A stretch of 64,000 nt of DNA, taken from positions 145,411,301-145,475,300 of the forward strand of contig JAIOJX010000025.1 in NCBI GenBank assembly GCA_022376925.1, written 5' to 3'. The notes under the pieces are model-generated. The model searched no databases, was not told where the DNA came from, and saw only the letters and a list, made by a program, of their open reading frames with translations. Shown in pieces: positions 27,007 to 38,169 of this stretch; position 1 is the stretch's first letter, and each line of letters starts with the position of its first letter. This DNA is from Tragulus kanchil (lineage: Eukaryota > Chordata > Mammalia > Artiodactyla > Tragulidae). A program made the position numbers and the translations under genes.

Positions 27007-27651
27007 ATAGTCTATAAACAGTGATTATTATCTATGTTTGTTATGTTCTATAAAATCTCCTTAAATGCTGAATTAACTAATACTAAGTATTGCAATTACA
27101 GAAAAATACAGAATTAGGTTCCTGTGAGTCATGGGTACAAAATTTTCATCAGCCAATAAATATATAGCTTTGTTTTATTTATGTTTATAAAGACAACTTA
27201 TTTAACATACATTGTTGATTCATTAGCTCTAGACTCATGACTAATAGCACTATAACTGATGTGTGAATGAAGTTTGTCTAATATATGTATTTTCTGCATA
27301 AGATACATCACAGTCTTCTTTTGTAACACAAGATAACACTTTGACACTATGCTTGCGGGCCATTTTAAACACCAAAATCATCAACAAAAAGCACAAAAAT
27401 GTAAAAACTGTGGTGCTAAATAAACTGTGAAAAGAATACTTGTTTACAGTTTAAGAGCTAAAACAAGAAGGTATCTTGTTGCCTTGTTTAGTTTTCAAAG
27501 CAAATGTGAGTGCTGGTACCTGAAATTTTTTTGCTGCTCTGTGTTTGACTGTGTCTGCAAATGACAGCAAAAATACCACAAGTGTAAATTTCAGCAAGTA
27601 TATGGATTAAGAAATATGAGATTTGTGAACAATGAGGATAAAGTATACATG

Positions 27652-27655
27652 CATG

Positions 27656-27696
<41 letters not shown>

Positions 27697-27700
27697 ACAT
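27652..27700. repeat. (CA)n microsatellite with GC-alternating start
   Basis: A 'gcatgcgcgcgc' alternating purine-pyrimidine start followed by about 15 CA units. The whole tract is alternating purine-pyrimidine, a composition known to favour left-handed DNA. Likely length-polymorphic. Confidence 0.92.
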
Positions 27701-27708
27701 ATAATGTT

Positions 27709-27820
27709 GGGCTTTGCTGGTGACTAAAACAGTAAAGAATCTGCGTGTGATGCTGGAGACCCCCAGTCAATCCATGGGTCAGGAAGATCCCCTGGAGAAG
27801 GGATCAGTACTCTTGCAACC
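27709..27820 (+). mobile_element. Bov-tA SINE fragment
   Basis: 'gggctttgctggtgac', 'agtaaagaatctgcgtgtga', 'atgctggagacccc', 'aggaagatcccctggagaag' in order, then loss of similarity after 'actcttgcaacc'. The BovB-derived 3' part is missing. Inserted directly after the CA microsatellite. Confidence 0.82.
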
Positions 27821-30479
27821 CTCTCTAGTATTCTATTTGGAGTTAACAAGTAGTGCTATGATTTTTCTATGAATTTTTACACATACATGTAAAAGCTTAA
27901 ATTATTCTGTATTGGCATTAATAACTTTGAACAATTTAAATTTTTTTATTTTAAATGTGATAATTTGGGAAGTCATACATCTGTTCTCTGGCTGTCTAGG
28001 TTAATTGCTAATACTTTGAAAAACTTTTTATATCTATAAATTTGCTTATCACTTGTGGGTTTTTAGTTTTCCTTGTTTACATCAAAATCTCTTAGCCATT
28101 ATTCAGGTATTCATTACAAAAAACTAACAACCAAGTTCTGCATAGTATTTTCAATCATTAAACTACATTAAAAATGATCATCTAGCTAATTGCTCTCCTT
28201 TCTTCAAGAAGACTTAGATTGAAATTGAAATATATTTTTTAATTCACATATCTGATAAATTGACTAACTCTCATCAGTCAATTGACTTCTCAAGAATCTG
28301 GCAAATTAAAGATATCAAAACATAAATAAACCAAATTCCTGTCAACATTCCCACTTTTAATTTCTTTCTGGACATTAGAAAGTCATTGTGGCTTAGTGTT
28401 CTCAGTAGTTTAATGTTTTCAGTCTTTTCAGTTTTTGTTTGATCACTGACTTTTGACCTTTGGTTTATGTCAGTGAAGATAATAATATAAAATATATTTT
28501 ATGAAGAAATGAGGAGAACTAACACTCAGGTCCAAAAACCATGTTCTAGATGTGAAACCTTGCCAGTACTGTAGCTACTGTTGGCATTGCTGATAACTCT
28601 GGCAAAGGTAGATCAAAAGGATAGTGTTAGAACTTTTCAGGGATATACTAGACTTTTATGTCAATGTGTGCCTGAACCAAAAAAAAGTCACTATAGGTAG
28701 GAGTCTGGCAGATATCTCAGATCTAGATTCTGAAGAACCCACCCTCCCTACCAAAATATGTCAGATGGTAGAAGATCTAAGAAATCAGGGAATAAATATG
28801 ATCAATTCTAGAAACTACAGCCTGGTTGGCTTCTGTTCCATTTTATACTGCCTCTTAGACTGGGTAGGCTCAGGTCTTGAAATATCATTCTAAGCAAAAA
28901 AAAAAGGTCAGAAGCTTGCAGGATAAGGTCAGACATGTTAAAATAATCTTATGAAAATAAGAGGTCTACAATAAAATTAAATACAAGTATATGAATTTCT
29001 GAAAGGAAATGAATTCAGTTCTTAAAAAATAATAAAGAAAAATGGAGGTGACTCTAAGACCTAATACAAATATTGCATATATTCATTTATCTGAAATAAA
29101 AGCAATTTGTCATATATAAAAGAAATATCATAATTTATTGATTCTATGGTGCACTTTTTCACATTTTTAACATTTGTGAAACCTGGATGTACCTTGCAAT
29201 CAATGTAGCCTAGAATTAAAATTGAATATTGTTTTTTATTCGTGAAGGGTAAAATAATGGGACATATTTCAATGGAAAGGAACTTCATTCTAATTAAATA
29301 TAGGAATATGTCCAAATTTAGAGATAGATATTCAGTATCAAAATAAGATGAATAAGCTATATAAAATAAACATTTAAAAACAAATTTAGCAGATACTTCA
29401 CAGTTTAACCCTAGAGCTCAGTGGACACCTTTTAAGGATCAACTTTCTGTCATTTTGTACACAATTCTTTTTGTATATATGTATGTGTATTTTTCTATGT
29501 AAAGAGTTTGTAGTTTTCATCTACTTGTAAGTTGATGTTCAAATCTAAAATATAAGTAACTAAAATGATTAACTTTAATATTCCAAATAATGTATACAAT
29601 AGATAATTTTTAGCTATGATACTAAACAACGCATATAGCTAGCCTTTTTTCTTTTTTGATTTTTTATTACTCTTCTAATATCATATAGCCTAATAGACCT
29701 GAATCCACCTAAATTTTTATGGTAGAGTCTATCACTTATACACAAAGGAAAAAAAATAGGACCTTTTACTGTTCAAGGTTTAAAATATATCCCTATATTA
29801 CATTTCAATGTTTAGAAAATAGTGTCAATTTTCATATTGATGTTTTATAAAAATAGGTTTAAGTAACTTTATAATATATAATAATTTCTTCCAATGCTTC
29901 CAAAACAATATGATTTTTTTTTTGTAAAATATGTTCAATGGGAAGAAAAAATATCAAACAGAACTGACCTATGTTCACACCATCATTTTAGGGTAAAGAA
30001 GCATTGATTAGGGGTAGACAAAATTTTTAAAGACATAAAAGTAGAATAATAGATCTTTTAGTTATGAAGTTGAAAAGCCAGGCTGCTTTGAGAGGTGTCA
30101 AAAAACAGTCTTTCTTCAAAAGTGTTACAGGAATTTAGAGTTGTTCTTTGCCCATTAAAGACTCAGAGGAATAACATTGATTTGCCTCAAAAGATTCCAG
30201 GCAAAAAAAAAAAAAGATTCCAGGCACAGAGGAGATGCAAAAAGGTAGCTCTAAAATGGGAACAGCAAAGTGAAAAATTGAGTAACAAAGAAAGGAATAG
30301 GAATGGAAGAGATTCTTTGTGGCAGAGATGGCTAGCAATTTAGGACCAAGACAGGCTGGCATTTAATTTTTAGTTTTTTGTTCTGCAGTAATGGTGTTGC
30401 AGTATTCCATGGATTTGGTTGTTGAAGTTTCCCACAATACCATTATGTTAGCTGCACTTTGGGGAGTGGAGGCAGCACA
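27821..30479. other. Unique AT-rich stretch without recognised features
   Basis: Single-copy, AT-rich, rich in A and T runs. An 89-codon frame at 28624-28893 (+) has no recognisable domain, no codon signal and no matching splice context, so it is not called a gene. No interspersed repeat family was recognised. Confidence 0.6.
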
Positions 30480-30485
30480 GACATG

Positions 30486-30675
30486 TTTGAAAGGGCAGCC
30501 TTTGCAGCCAGACTTGCCTAGATTCAGATCCTAATCCCATGTATAGCTACCAACTATTCTGTGCTTCCTTTACCGTAGCTCCAAACTGGGAGTAAAGTGT
30601 GTTTAATCCAGAGTTGCTTTTAATATTAAATCTCTTAATACATATAAAGTTCTTACACCACTGTAAGTGTTAAAA
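30486..30675 (+). mobile_element. MIR SINE relic
   Basis: Follows the MIR consensus order: 'ttgcagccagacttgcctag', 'attcagatcctaatccc', a 'ttcctttaccgtagctccaa / actgggagta' block, then 'ttaatacatataaagttctt' and 'acaccactgtaagtgtt'. Ancient mammalian tRNA-derived SINE, heavily decayed. Confidence 0.7.
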
Positions 30676-31295
30676 TTAAAAATAAGTTTTGGCAGAAAAT
30701 CACAAACAGAGCTCTGGATCACGCCAAGGGAGCATTGGGTTTTACTAAGTAATTTAAAATTGAACTAGGAGCATGGATTTGGATGAAAGCATCTGTGCAA
30801 GTATAAAGGTCCATTCTGCAAGTGTCCCTTCTAATTCTGTGTGGCAACTTAGGAAGGTTCAGAAATAGTGGGCAGAGGAATAAACCTGCTCCATTTTCCT
30901 GGAATGGTGGTGTTTTTAAGCCTATTAATAAAGGGTAATTAGGAAAGCTGTGTTACATCAGAATGTTCTGGTTATATTTGCAACATAGAAAGTGAAATAT
31001 CATTTTGCTCTTCAGAAATAACCCCTGTTGAGAATTTCATGTACAGAATATACTTTTAAAAATACTCTTAATAAAATCATTTTACTTTTGAAGGGAAACA
31101 ACTATGATCCCACCATTTTTATTTTCCTGAATTGACCAACATGAAAATATTCCTCTGTTTTCATTACATACAAGATAAGATGCTGCTTTGAAAACTGGAA
31201 GACAGTGTCACCAAACCAAACTCGGGTATGTTTGTTATAAAGCCGGTTTCCTGACACTGGGCTGTGGTGAAGGAAAAGCAGGGCATTCATTGCAG

Positions 31296-31340
31296 GGCAC
31301 CCATCAATGAATCCAAGGCACCCATCAATGAATCCAAGGC
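31296..31340. repeat. Two-copy 21-bp tandem repeat
   Basis: A 21-bp unit beginning ggcacccatcaatgaa occurs at 31296-31316 and 31317-31337 without mismatch, followed by a partial 'ggca'. A small local duplication unrelated in scale to the 1.1-kb duplications. Confidence 0.9.
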
Positions 31341-32194
31341 AACTAGTGCTCCAAATACCTGAACCCCCAATGAATTTTCAAAGGTAAGGTGAGAGACAGG
31401 CATGTCAGGGTATGTGATCAGCTTCTGAAGAATTCTGACTGGTTGATGGTGAGGTACCAGGTTGGTATCACAGGAGTTAACCCTGTGAACCTCTAGACTT
31501 CAGTAGGTGTGGGGGCTATGTATTCATGGTCACCAAATAGTTAATGTCTTCCACTTTGTGGAAGAGACATTTCCACTCTATCAAATCTAAATATTTCAGA
31601 GGTAAGCTAAAAAACAGGATATGGGGGAGGAGCCTGTCCCAGGAAGGTCCCATAGAGTCCTGCTTGGTTGTAATGGGTCTTCTGGTTTTAACTTCTGTTT
31701 CTCTATATAAATTGCTTTATATCTCAAGGACCCAATTTCATCATATTTTAAATGGAAATATTTAGACATCTTCCATGAAGCACTTTCCAATCTAAAATTA
31801 TATAATTTTAAGTGTTCAATAAGCAATTTGGTTGATTGGATTATAGCACAAGGGTTTTTATATCTAAAAACAAGCATTTTCTTTTCTTTTTTCTTGAAAA
31901 TGGTTATTCAGTAGCCCATAGTCTTAGACCTCTAGGTTTTACCAAACAAGTCACACGTCTAAACACTTCAGGTAACTGAGAATAAGATTCTTAATGATTT
32001 TGCTCTGTATTGGGTAGTATTGCATCTCACCATTGTATTTACTTTCACACCTCTTCATTCTTTTAATTGTGAAAGATCTGTTGGGAGACTGAGTTTTTAA
32101 TCTAATGTCTGTACTTGACTGCCAAATATACATGATAGTCTCAGTATACTAGAGGTCATCTGATGAAGATAGGAAGGAGACTCCTTCTAAGGCC

Positions 32195-32742
32195 TGAGAG
32201 TGGGCTTTTGTCTAACACTCAGAAATGAATTGTCAGAGGAGACACAAGTGTTGATAAAGCAAGAGACTTCATTAGTAAGGTGCACCTGGGCGAAGAGCAG
32301 AAGGGTAAAAGAACTCAGAAGAACCACTCTGCCATGTAGCTTGTAGCCTCAGATTTTATGGTGATGGGATTCGTTTCTGGGCTATTTCTGGCCAGTCATT
32401 CTAACTTGGGTCCTTTCTGGTGACATCTGCATTGTGAGCTTGGCCAAGATGGATTCCAGAAAGAAGGATTCTGTGAGGACACATGGACTGGTGTCTCCTA
32501 TCTCCTTTGGATCTTTCTTCTGGTTGATGGTGGCTTGTGATCAATAGTTCTGTCTTCCTTACCAGGACCTCCTATCATAAAATAACTCATGCAAATAGTT
32601 ACTGTAATGCTTGGCCAAAATGAGCAGTTTCAGTCAGTGTTTCAACAGCCTAACTCTATTTTAAAAAGCCTTCAGTCAGAATAATCAGCTTTTAACAACT
32701 GGTATTGTAACTGGTAGTGTCCGTGGAAAAGGAAGGAGGCAG
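32195..32742 (-). mobile_element. Artiodactyl ERV-type LTR, first copy
   Basis: Matches in order a common artiodactyl retroviral LTR as I remember it: 'tgtcagaggagacacaagtg', 'aaagcaagagacttcattag', 'aactctgccatgtagct-like' part, 'ttttatggtgatgggattcg', 'ttggccaagatggattccag', 'accaggacctcctatcataa', 'tgagcagtttcagtcagtgt'. The orientation is inferred from 'gagacttcatt', which is a decayed AATAAA signal on the minus strand. No gag, pol or env sequence is present, so this is a solo LTR. Exact ends and subfamily are uncertain. Confidence 0.65.
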
Positions 32743-33327
32743 ATCTATAACATAATCTGGGGGAATAAAAGGAAAATAAAGAGCTAGAGCTTACATAGAT
32801 CAAGCACTAATTTCTAGATTTTTCTCCAACCACTTATAGACTTTGCCTTAGTTATTCTTGTTGACTTCAAAAATATGCACAACCTAAAAATGAGAGTTAT
32901 GGGTTTTTGGTGGAAATTTTAGGGCTTCAAACCTGGGAGGCAGCCATCTTCATTTAAAAAAAGGTTGATTGGATTATAGCACAAGGGTTTTTATATCTAA
33001 AAACAAGCATTTTCTTTTCTTTTTTCTTGAAAATGGTTATTCAGTAGCCCATAGTCTTAGACCTCTAGGTTTTACCAAACAAGTCACACGTCTAAACACT
33101 TCAGGTAACTGAGAATAAGATTCTTAATGATTTTGCTCTGTATTGGGTAGTATTGCATCTCACCATTGTATTTACTTTCACACCTCTTCATTCTTTTAAT
33201 TGTGAAAGATCTGTTGGGAGACTGAGTTTTTAATCTAATGTCTGTACTTGACTGCCAAATATACATGATAGTCTCAGTATACTAGAGGTCATCTGATGAA
33301 GATAGGAAGGAGACTCCTTCTAAGGCC

Positions 33328-33875
33328 TGAGAGTGGGCTTTTGTCTAACACTCAGAAATGAATTGTCAGAGGAGACACAAGTGTTGATAAAGCAAGAGAC
33401 TTCATTAGTAAGGTGCACCTGGGCGAAGAGCAGAAGGGTAAAAGAACTCAGAAGAACCACTCTGCCATGTAGCTTGTAGCCTCAGATTTTATGGTGATGG
33501 GATTCGTTTCTGGGCTATTTCTGGCCAGTCATTCTAACTTGGGTCCTTTCTGGTGACATCTGCATTGTGAGCTTGGCCAAGATGGATTCCAGAAAGAAGG
33601 ATTCTGTGAGGACACATGGACTGGTGTCTCCTATCTCCTTTGGATCTTTCTTCTGGTTGATGGTGGCTTGTGATCAATAGTTCTGTCTTCCTTACCAGGA
33701 CCTCCTATCATAAAATAACTCATGCAAATAGTTACTGTAATGCTTGGCCAAAATGAGCAGTTTCAGTCAGTGTTTCAACAGCCTAACTCTATTTTAAAAA
33801 GCCTTCAGTCAGAATAATCAGCTTTTAACAACTGGTATTGTAACTGGTAGTGTCCGTGGAAAAGGAAGGAGGCAG
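33328..33875 (-). mobile_element. Artiodactyl ERV-type LTR, second copy
   Basis: Repeat of the LTR at 32195-32742 within duplication K. Two LTRs in the same orientation could be mistaken for the two ends of a provirus. But the spacer is under 600 bp, carries no viral sequence, and flanking non-LTR DNA is duplicated with them. Confidence 0.65.
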
Positions 33876-34648
33876 ATCTATAACATAATCTGGGGGAATA
33901 AAAGGAAAATAAAGAGTTAGAGATTACATAGATAAAGCATTAATTTCTAGATTTTTTTTTCTCCAACCACTTATAGACTTTGCCTTAGTTATTCTTGTTG
34001 ACTTCAAAAATATGCACAACCTAAAAAATGAGAGTTATGGGTTTTTTGGTGGAAATTTTTAGGGCTTCAAACCTGGGAGGCAGCATCTCATTTAAATCTG
34101 AGAGAACTGTTCTGAGGAGGTGAGGTAAGGGGAGCCAAGTTATATAGAAGTCTTATAACAAAGAGCAGGTAGTCTTGATGTCAACTACCTATTGTAAATT
34201 GAAGAAAATGAGATATATCAAGGAATTTAGCCCTTTTCTAGTATGAGAAGATGCAAGAGTCTGGGCTCACTGAATTACTTCCTTTGATATGTACCTCAGC
34301 TATCTGGGGCTGGTATCCTGTGTTTTCACATCCTGAGTTTCCTCAGGGGTCACCATAGGGAGTGATTCCAGTCTGATGGCTCTAAAGTGTTGTTTTCTTT
34401 CCGTCCTGAACTTCCTCAGGGCTCACTGGCTCACACTGGAGGGCTGCAGGGCTGCAATCACTGATGAGTGAGACACTCTTTGTTTACTAATATGCAGGAA
34501 ATATTCCATTTCTCATCCATTGCCATCCAGTCTACAGTTATAATTTGTTGTAGGTAGATGTTATTTCACATGAGTAGCACATAAAGATATTATTCATTTA
34601 ACTATTAGTATTAACATCATCATGTTTATTTCTGGAATCAGGACTAGT

Positions 34649-36926
34649 ATACAGAAACAACTTTAGCGACTATTGACTGAATGAGAATTCTAGACACATT
34701 GGAGGGTACCAGTGTTGCTATGAAGAAAAGGTACACAGACGGAAGAGAAACTTGCTTATACACAAGTTCTTTGAAAATTTCTTTGAGCCTTAATAATTCT
34801 CTCTGAAAGCTGCCTCCCAAAGTTATGAAGGAAATGGGGCTAATTCAAAATGCTAGATGCTCTAGTCTGAGATGCCTTGAATTTGTTTATTCAGCTCAAA
34901 GCATTTGCTCTCTATATATGTTATTTTAGGATTATGATGCCAGATGTTTCTTGTGCAGGATGCTGGCAATGAAATTCTTCACATATTTACCTTTCAATTT
35001 TTGTCTAGGAGGCTTTGACTGAATGCCACATGATTGGAATTAAAATAAATACACAATCCAATTTTTTTAAATTTAAAATTTAGTAACTCTTCTCAGAGAG
35101 AGATATGTATTAAACTTAATGTCATTGATAGTAGGCAGTTTTCTCAGTTTTTGTTGATTTTATCTTGTCTGCAATTATATGCTGTGAAATAAAATTAAAA
35201 ATATATAATTACAGTCCTTTGGGTAGGCTGTTGACTATTTTGCGTTAAAAGGCATTCTGTGCTGGCAGCAGAAACACAGCAGCAGTGGTCTAATTTCCTC
35301 TAATCCACTAGGTGCCTGCTTAATTACAACCTTCCATTTACTAACTCTTTGGCTGTATTCCATCTTTGCTTGTAATTTTTTTCATTCAGTTTATTGTCCA
35401 TTTCTATTTCATCAAGTAACACATAATACAGAATGTGCCTGTGTTACTCCCTCGCTTGTACACATTCAGTTGAGTCATTTCTGTATTTTTTTATGGAATT
35501 GATTTTAACTTTATTTTTACTCAGAGAAGAAAGACACTCATGATAAAGTTTAGTATATAGTGATTTTCTTTTTTTAAGTCAGAACATTATGGAAAATAAG
35601 AGAGGATTTTAAAGTCATTTCAACTGTCATATTGATGAATTAGGTGGTAGCTGCTGGGGGAAAAAGATGTTAGTGGAAGAGTTTTGCTGTCTTATAATGC
35701 ATTTTGTTAACTGGTTTAATGAAAAACGTTTAGAACTAGTCTAAAAGGCTATCTTATATATGTATAATGATTATTTAATTCTTCAAATACAGAAACAACT
35801 TTAGCGACTATTGACTGAATGAGAATTCTAGACACATTGGAGGGTACCAGTGTTGCTATGAAGAAAAGGTACACAGACGGAAGAGAAACTTGCTTATACA
35901 CAAGTTCTTTGAAAATTTCTTTGAGCCTTAATAATTCTCTCTGAAAGCTGCCTCCCAAAGTTATGAAGGAAATGGGGCTAATTCAAAATGCTAGATGCTC
36001 TAGTCTGAGATGCCTTGAATTTGTTTATTCAGCTCAAAGCATTTGCTCTCTATATATGTTATTTTAGGATTATGATGCCAGATGTTTCTTGTGCAGGATG
36101 CTGGCAATGAAATTCTTCACATATTTACCTTTCAATTTTTGTCTAGGAGGCTTTGACTGAATGCCACATGATTGGAATTAAAATAAATACACAATCCAAT
36201 TTTTTTAAATTTAAAATTTAGTAACTCTTCTCAGAGAGAGTATGTATTAAACTTAATGTCATTGATAGTAGGCAGTTTTCTCAGTTTTTGTTGATTTTAT
36301 CTTGTCTGCAATTATATGCTGTGAAATAAAATTAAAAATATATAATTACAGTCCTTTGGGTAGGCTGTTGACTATTTTGCTTTAAAAAGGCATTCTGTGC
36401 TGGCAGCAGAAACACAGCAGCAGTGGTCTAATTTCCTCTAATCCACTAGGTGCCTGCTTAATTACAACCTTCCATTTACTAACTCTTTGGCTGTATTCCA
36501 TCTTTGCTTGTAATTTTTTTCATTCAGTTTATTGTCCATTTCTATTTCATCAAGTAACACATAATACAGAATGTGCCTGTGTTACTCCCTCGCTTGTACA
36601 CATTCAGTTGAGTCATTTCTGTATTTTTTTATGGAATTGATTTTAACTTTATTTTTACTCAGAGAAGAAAGACACTCATGATAAAGTTTAGTATATAGTG
36701 ATTTTCTTTTTTTAAGTCAGAACATTATGGAAAATAAGAGAGGATTTTAAAGTCATTTCAACTGTCATATTGATGAATTAGGTGGTAGCTGCTGGGGGAA
36801 AAAGATGTTAGTGGAAGAGTTTTGCTGTCTTATAATGCATTTTGTTAACTGGTTTAATGAAAAACGTTTAGAACTAGTCTAAAAGGCTATCTTATATATG
36901 TATAATGATTATTTAATTCTTCAAAT
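34649..36926. repeat. Tandem direct duplication L (unit 1138 bp)
   Basis: Positions 34649-35788 recur at 35787-36926, sharing 'at' at the junction. Only small differences are seen: an AT more in copy 1 near 35101, and 'gcgttaaaagg' versus 'gctttaaaaagg' near 35241/36379. The unit carries a block that looks like conserved noncoding sequence. Confidence 0.97.
35240..35480. promoter_or_regulatory. Candidate conserved noncoding block (tentative)
   Basis: A complex, non-repetitive stretch within AT-rich surroundings. It contains homeodomain-type TAATTA/TTAATTA cores ('gcttaattacaacc'), a 'ctgtgctggcagcagaaaca' part and a 'tcaagtaacacataatacag' part. No open frame or repeat explains it. Calling it regulatory is inference from composition only. 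It recurs at about 36378-36618 because of duplication L. Confidence 0.25.
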
Positions 36927-36939
36927 CAACCAAATATTT

Positions 36940-37000
36940 TATAATTTAAAAAATTAATTGAAGTATAGTTGATTTGTAATGCTGTTAGACAAATCAGCCA
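36940..37000. mobile_element. Short LINE-like fragment (tentative)
   Basis: 'ttaattgaagtatagttgat' followed by 'ttgtaatgctgttag' recalls a common artiodactyl LINE-derived segment. Too short and degraded to assign family or strand. Confidence 0.35.
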
Positions 37001-37534
37001 AATAGTAGATGAAGCCAATAAATGAAAAATATAAAATGTACTTATTCATTTAATGTACAATGATTATTTGTTTAAGTACTTATTGATTATAAGTATTTAA
37101 TTATATACATGTAAAGTATATGGAAGTATATGGAGTTTTTATGTGGTGAAAACTGTACAGGATGTGTTGGATTCAATAGAATTAATGGTATTGTATTTAG
37201 TTTACAGTAAATTTATTCAACTTATTTATATTGTAATCTACACCAGAGTGTGGATCTTGTCTAACTTTAGCACCAGAGTTTGAGACTAATGCTAAATATA
37301 CTACTTGGTGAATGGAGATTTAAGTAAATTTTTCCTGTAAGACATAAGATCTACACTTATGGGTTTAACAGCAATAACAGCCAGATATACATAATGAACT
37401 TTGGCCAAATGCAGAATGAGTTTAACCATTTAAAGACTGTTGTCAGCACTTAAAAGACAAAATCAGGAAGATTAGAGAGAAGCAAAGAGATAAATTCTAT
37501 CTAGAATCTAGTAATAAAATGTTAGCTTTTTTAG

Positions 37535-37655
37535 GGACATTCCAGGAGATGCAGTGGTCAAACAATCCACCTACTAATGCAGGAGATGCAAGAGACATGG
37601 TTCAAGTCCCTCCTGAAGGTTCCCTGCAGGAGGAAATGTCAACTCACTCCAGCCT
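37535..37655 (+). mobile_element. Degraded tRNA-Glu-type SINE fragment
   Basis: 'gggacattccaggagatgca', 'aacaatccacctactaatgc', 'aggagatgcaagagacatgg' and 'ttcaagtccctcctgaagg' follow the head and box-B order of Bov-tA/CHR SINEs with many changes. The later 'aggaggaaatgtcaactcac' resembles the Bov-tA 'aggaaatggcaacccactcc' part. Confidence 0.7.
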
Positions 37656-37889
37656 TTTTACATTAAAAATGTTTAAAACAAAGAAAAGAGAGAAAAAAAT
37701 TTAAAAAGTTTAAAAAATGTTTAAAACATAAATGTTAGCATTTTTAGGTAAAAATAATGGATAGCTAGGAGTGGGGAGGTATCAATATAAAGGAGAATAA
37801 AGAATTATTTTACAGTGATGAACATGTTCTGTATTTAGATTGTGGAGGTGGTACATGTACGTACAACATTTGCTAAAACTCATAGAACT

Positions 37890-38169
37890 GGGCTTCTTTA
37901 GTGGTCCAATGGGTAAAAAGTTCACCTTGCAGTACAAGGGACACCAGTTTGATCCTTGCATGGGAAGATCCCACATGCCGTGGAGCAGCTGGACCAGTGT
38001 GTCCAATTACGAGTCAACACTCTGGTGTGCCTGTACCCAGAGCCCGTGCTCTGCAGCGAGAGAGGCCACTGCAATGGAAGGCCCACACATGCTAGAGAAT
38101 AAAAAAGATGGATGAAAATAAACATAAATAAAAAAGAGGCATGATGGGGAAAAGAAAAGAAGTTAAAAA
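37890..38169 (+). mobile_element. tRNA-derived SINE, 'gaggcatgatgggg'-tail type
   Basis: Head 'gggcttctttagtggtccaa', box-B-like 'cagtttgatcc', 'gaagatcccacatgccgtgg', 'gtgtccaattacgagtc', 'ctgcagcgagagaggccact', 'aagatggatgaaaataaaca', 'aaaaagaggcatgatgggg'. Flanked by a 15-bp target-site duplication with one mismatch (aaaactcatagaact at 37875-37889, aaaactcgtagaact at 38170-38184). It differs from the GC-rich-tail type in its 3' end. Its last 95 bases reappear at 39183-39277 by duplication M. Confidence 0.87.

Larger units (their letters stand above)
25178..27541. repeat. Tandem direct duplication J (unit 1149-1211 bp)
   Basis: Positions 25178-26390 recur at 26389-27541. The offset begins at 1211 and settles at 1149. 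The first 130 or so bases of copy 2 are a shortened, scrambled version of 25178-25360, with blocks such as 'gaatgaataggaaaa' and 'catcagcatcaagatttcca' kept and about 62 bases lost. From 'ccttgagaaatattaaaaa' onward the copies are nearly identical. This is the clearest case of damage confined to the inner junction. Confidence 0.95.
31830..34090. repeat. Tandem direct duplication K (unit 1133 bp)
   Basis: Positions 31830 to about 32957 recur at 32963 to about 34095. Differences cluster in the last 250 bases: several substitutions ('agctagagcttac' versus 'agttagagattac'), a T-run longer in copy 2 near 33955, and A-run and T-run differences. The unit contains an ERV-type LTR, which is therefore shown twice. 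Confidence 0.96.

Noticed and set aside
27652..27700. CRISPR-like or promoter-like array
   Set aside because: It is a plain CA microsatellite; eukaryotic context and no spacers.
28624..28893. 89-codon open frame (+)
   Set aside because: No recognised domain, no upstream promoter or splice context, single occurrence in AT-rich DNA; length is not unusual for chance in 64 kb.
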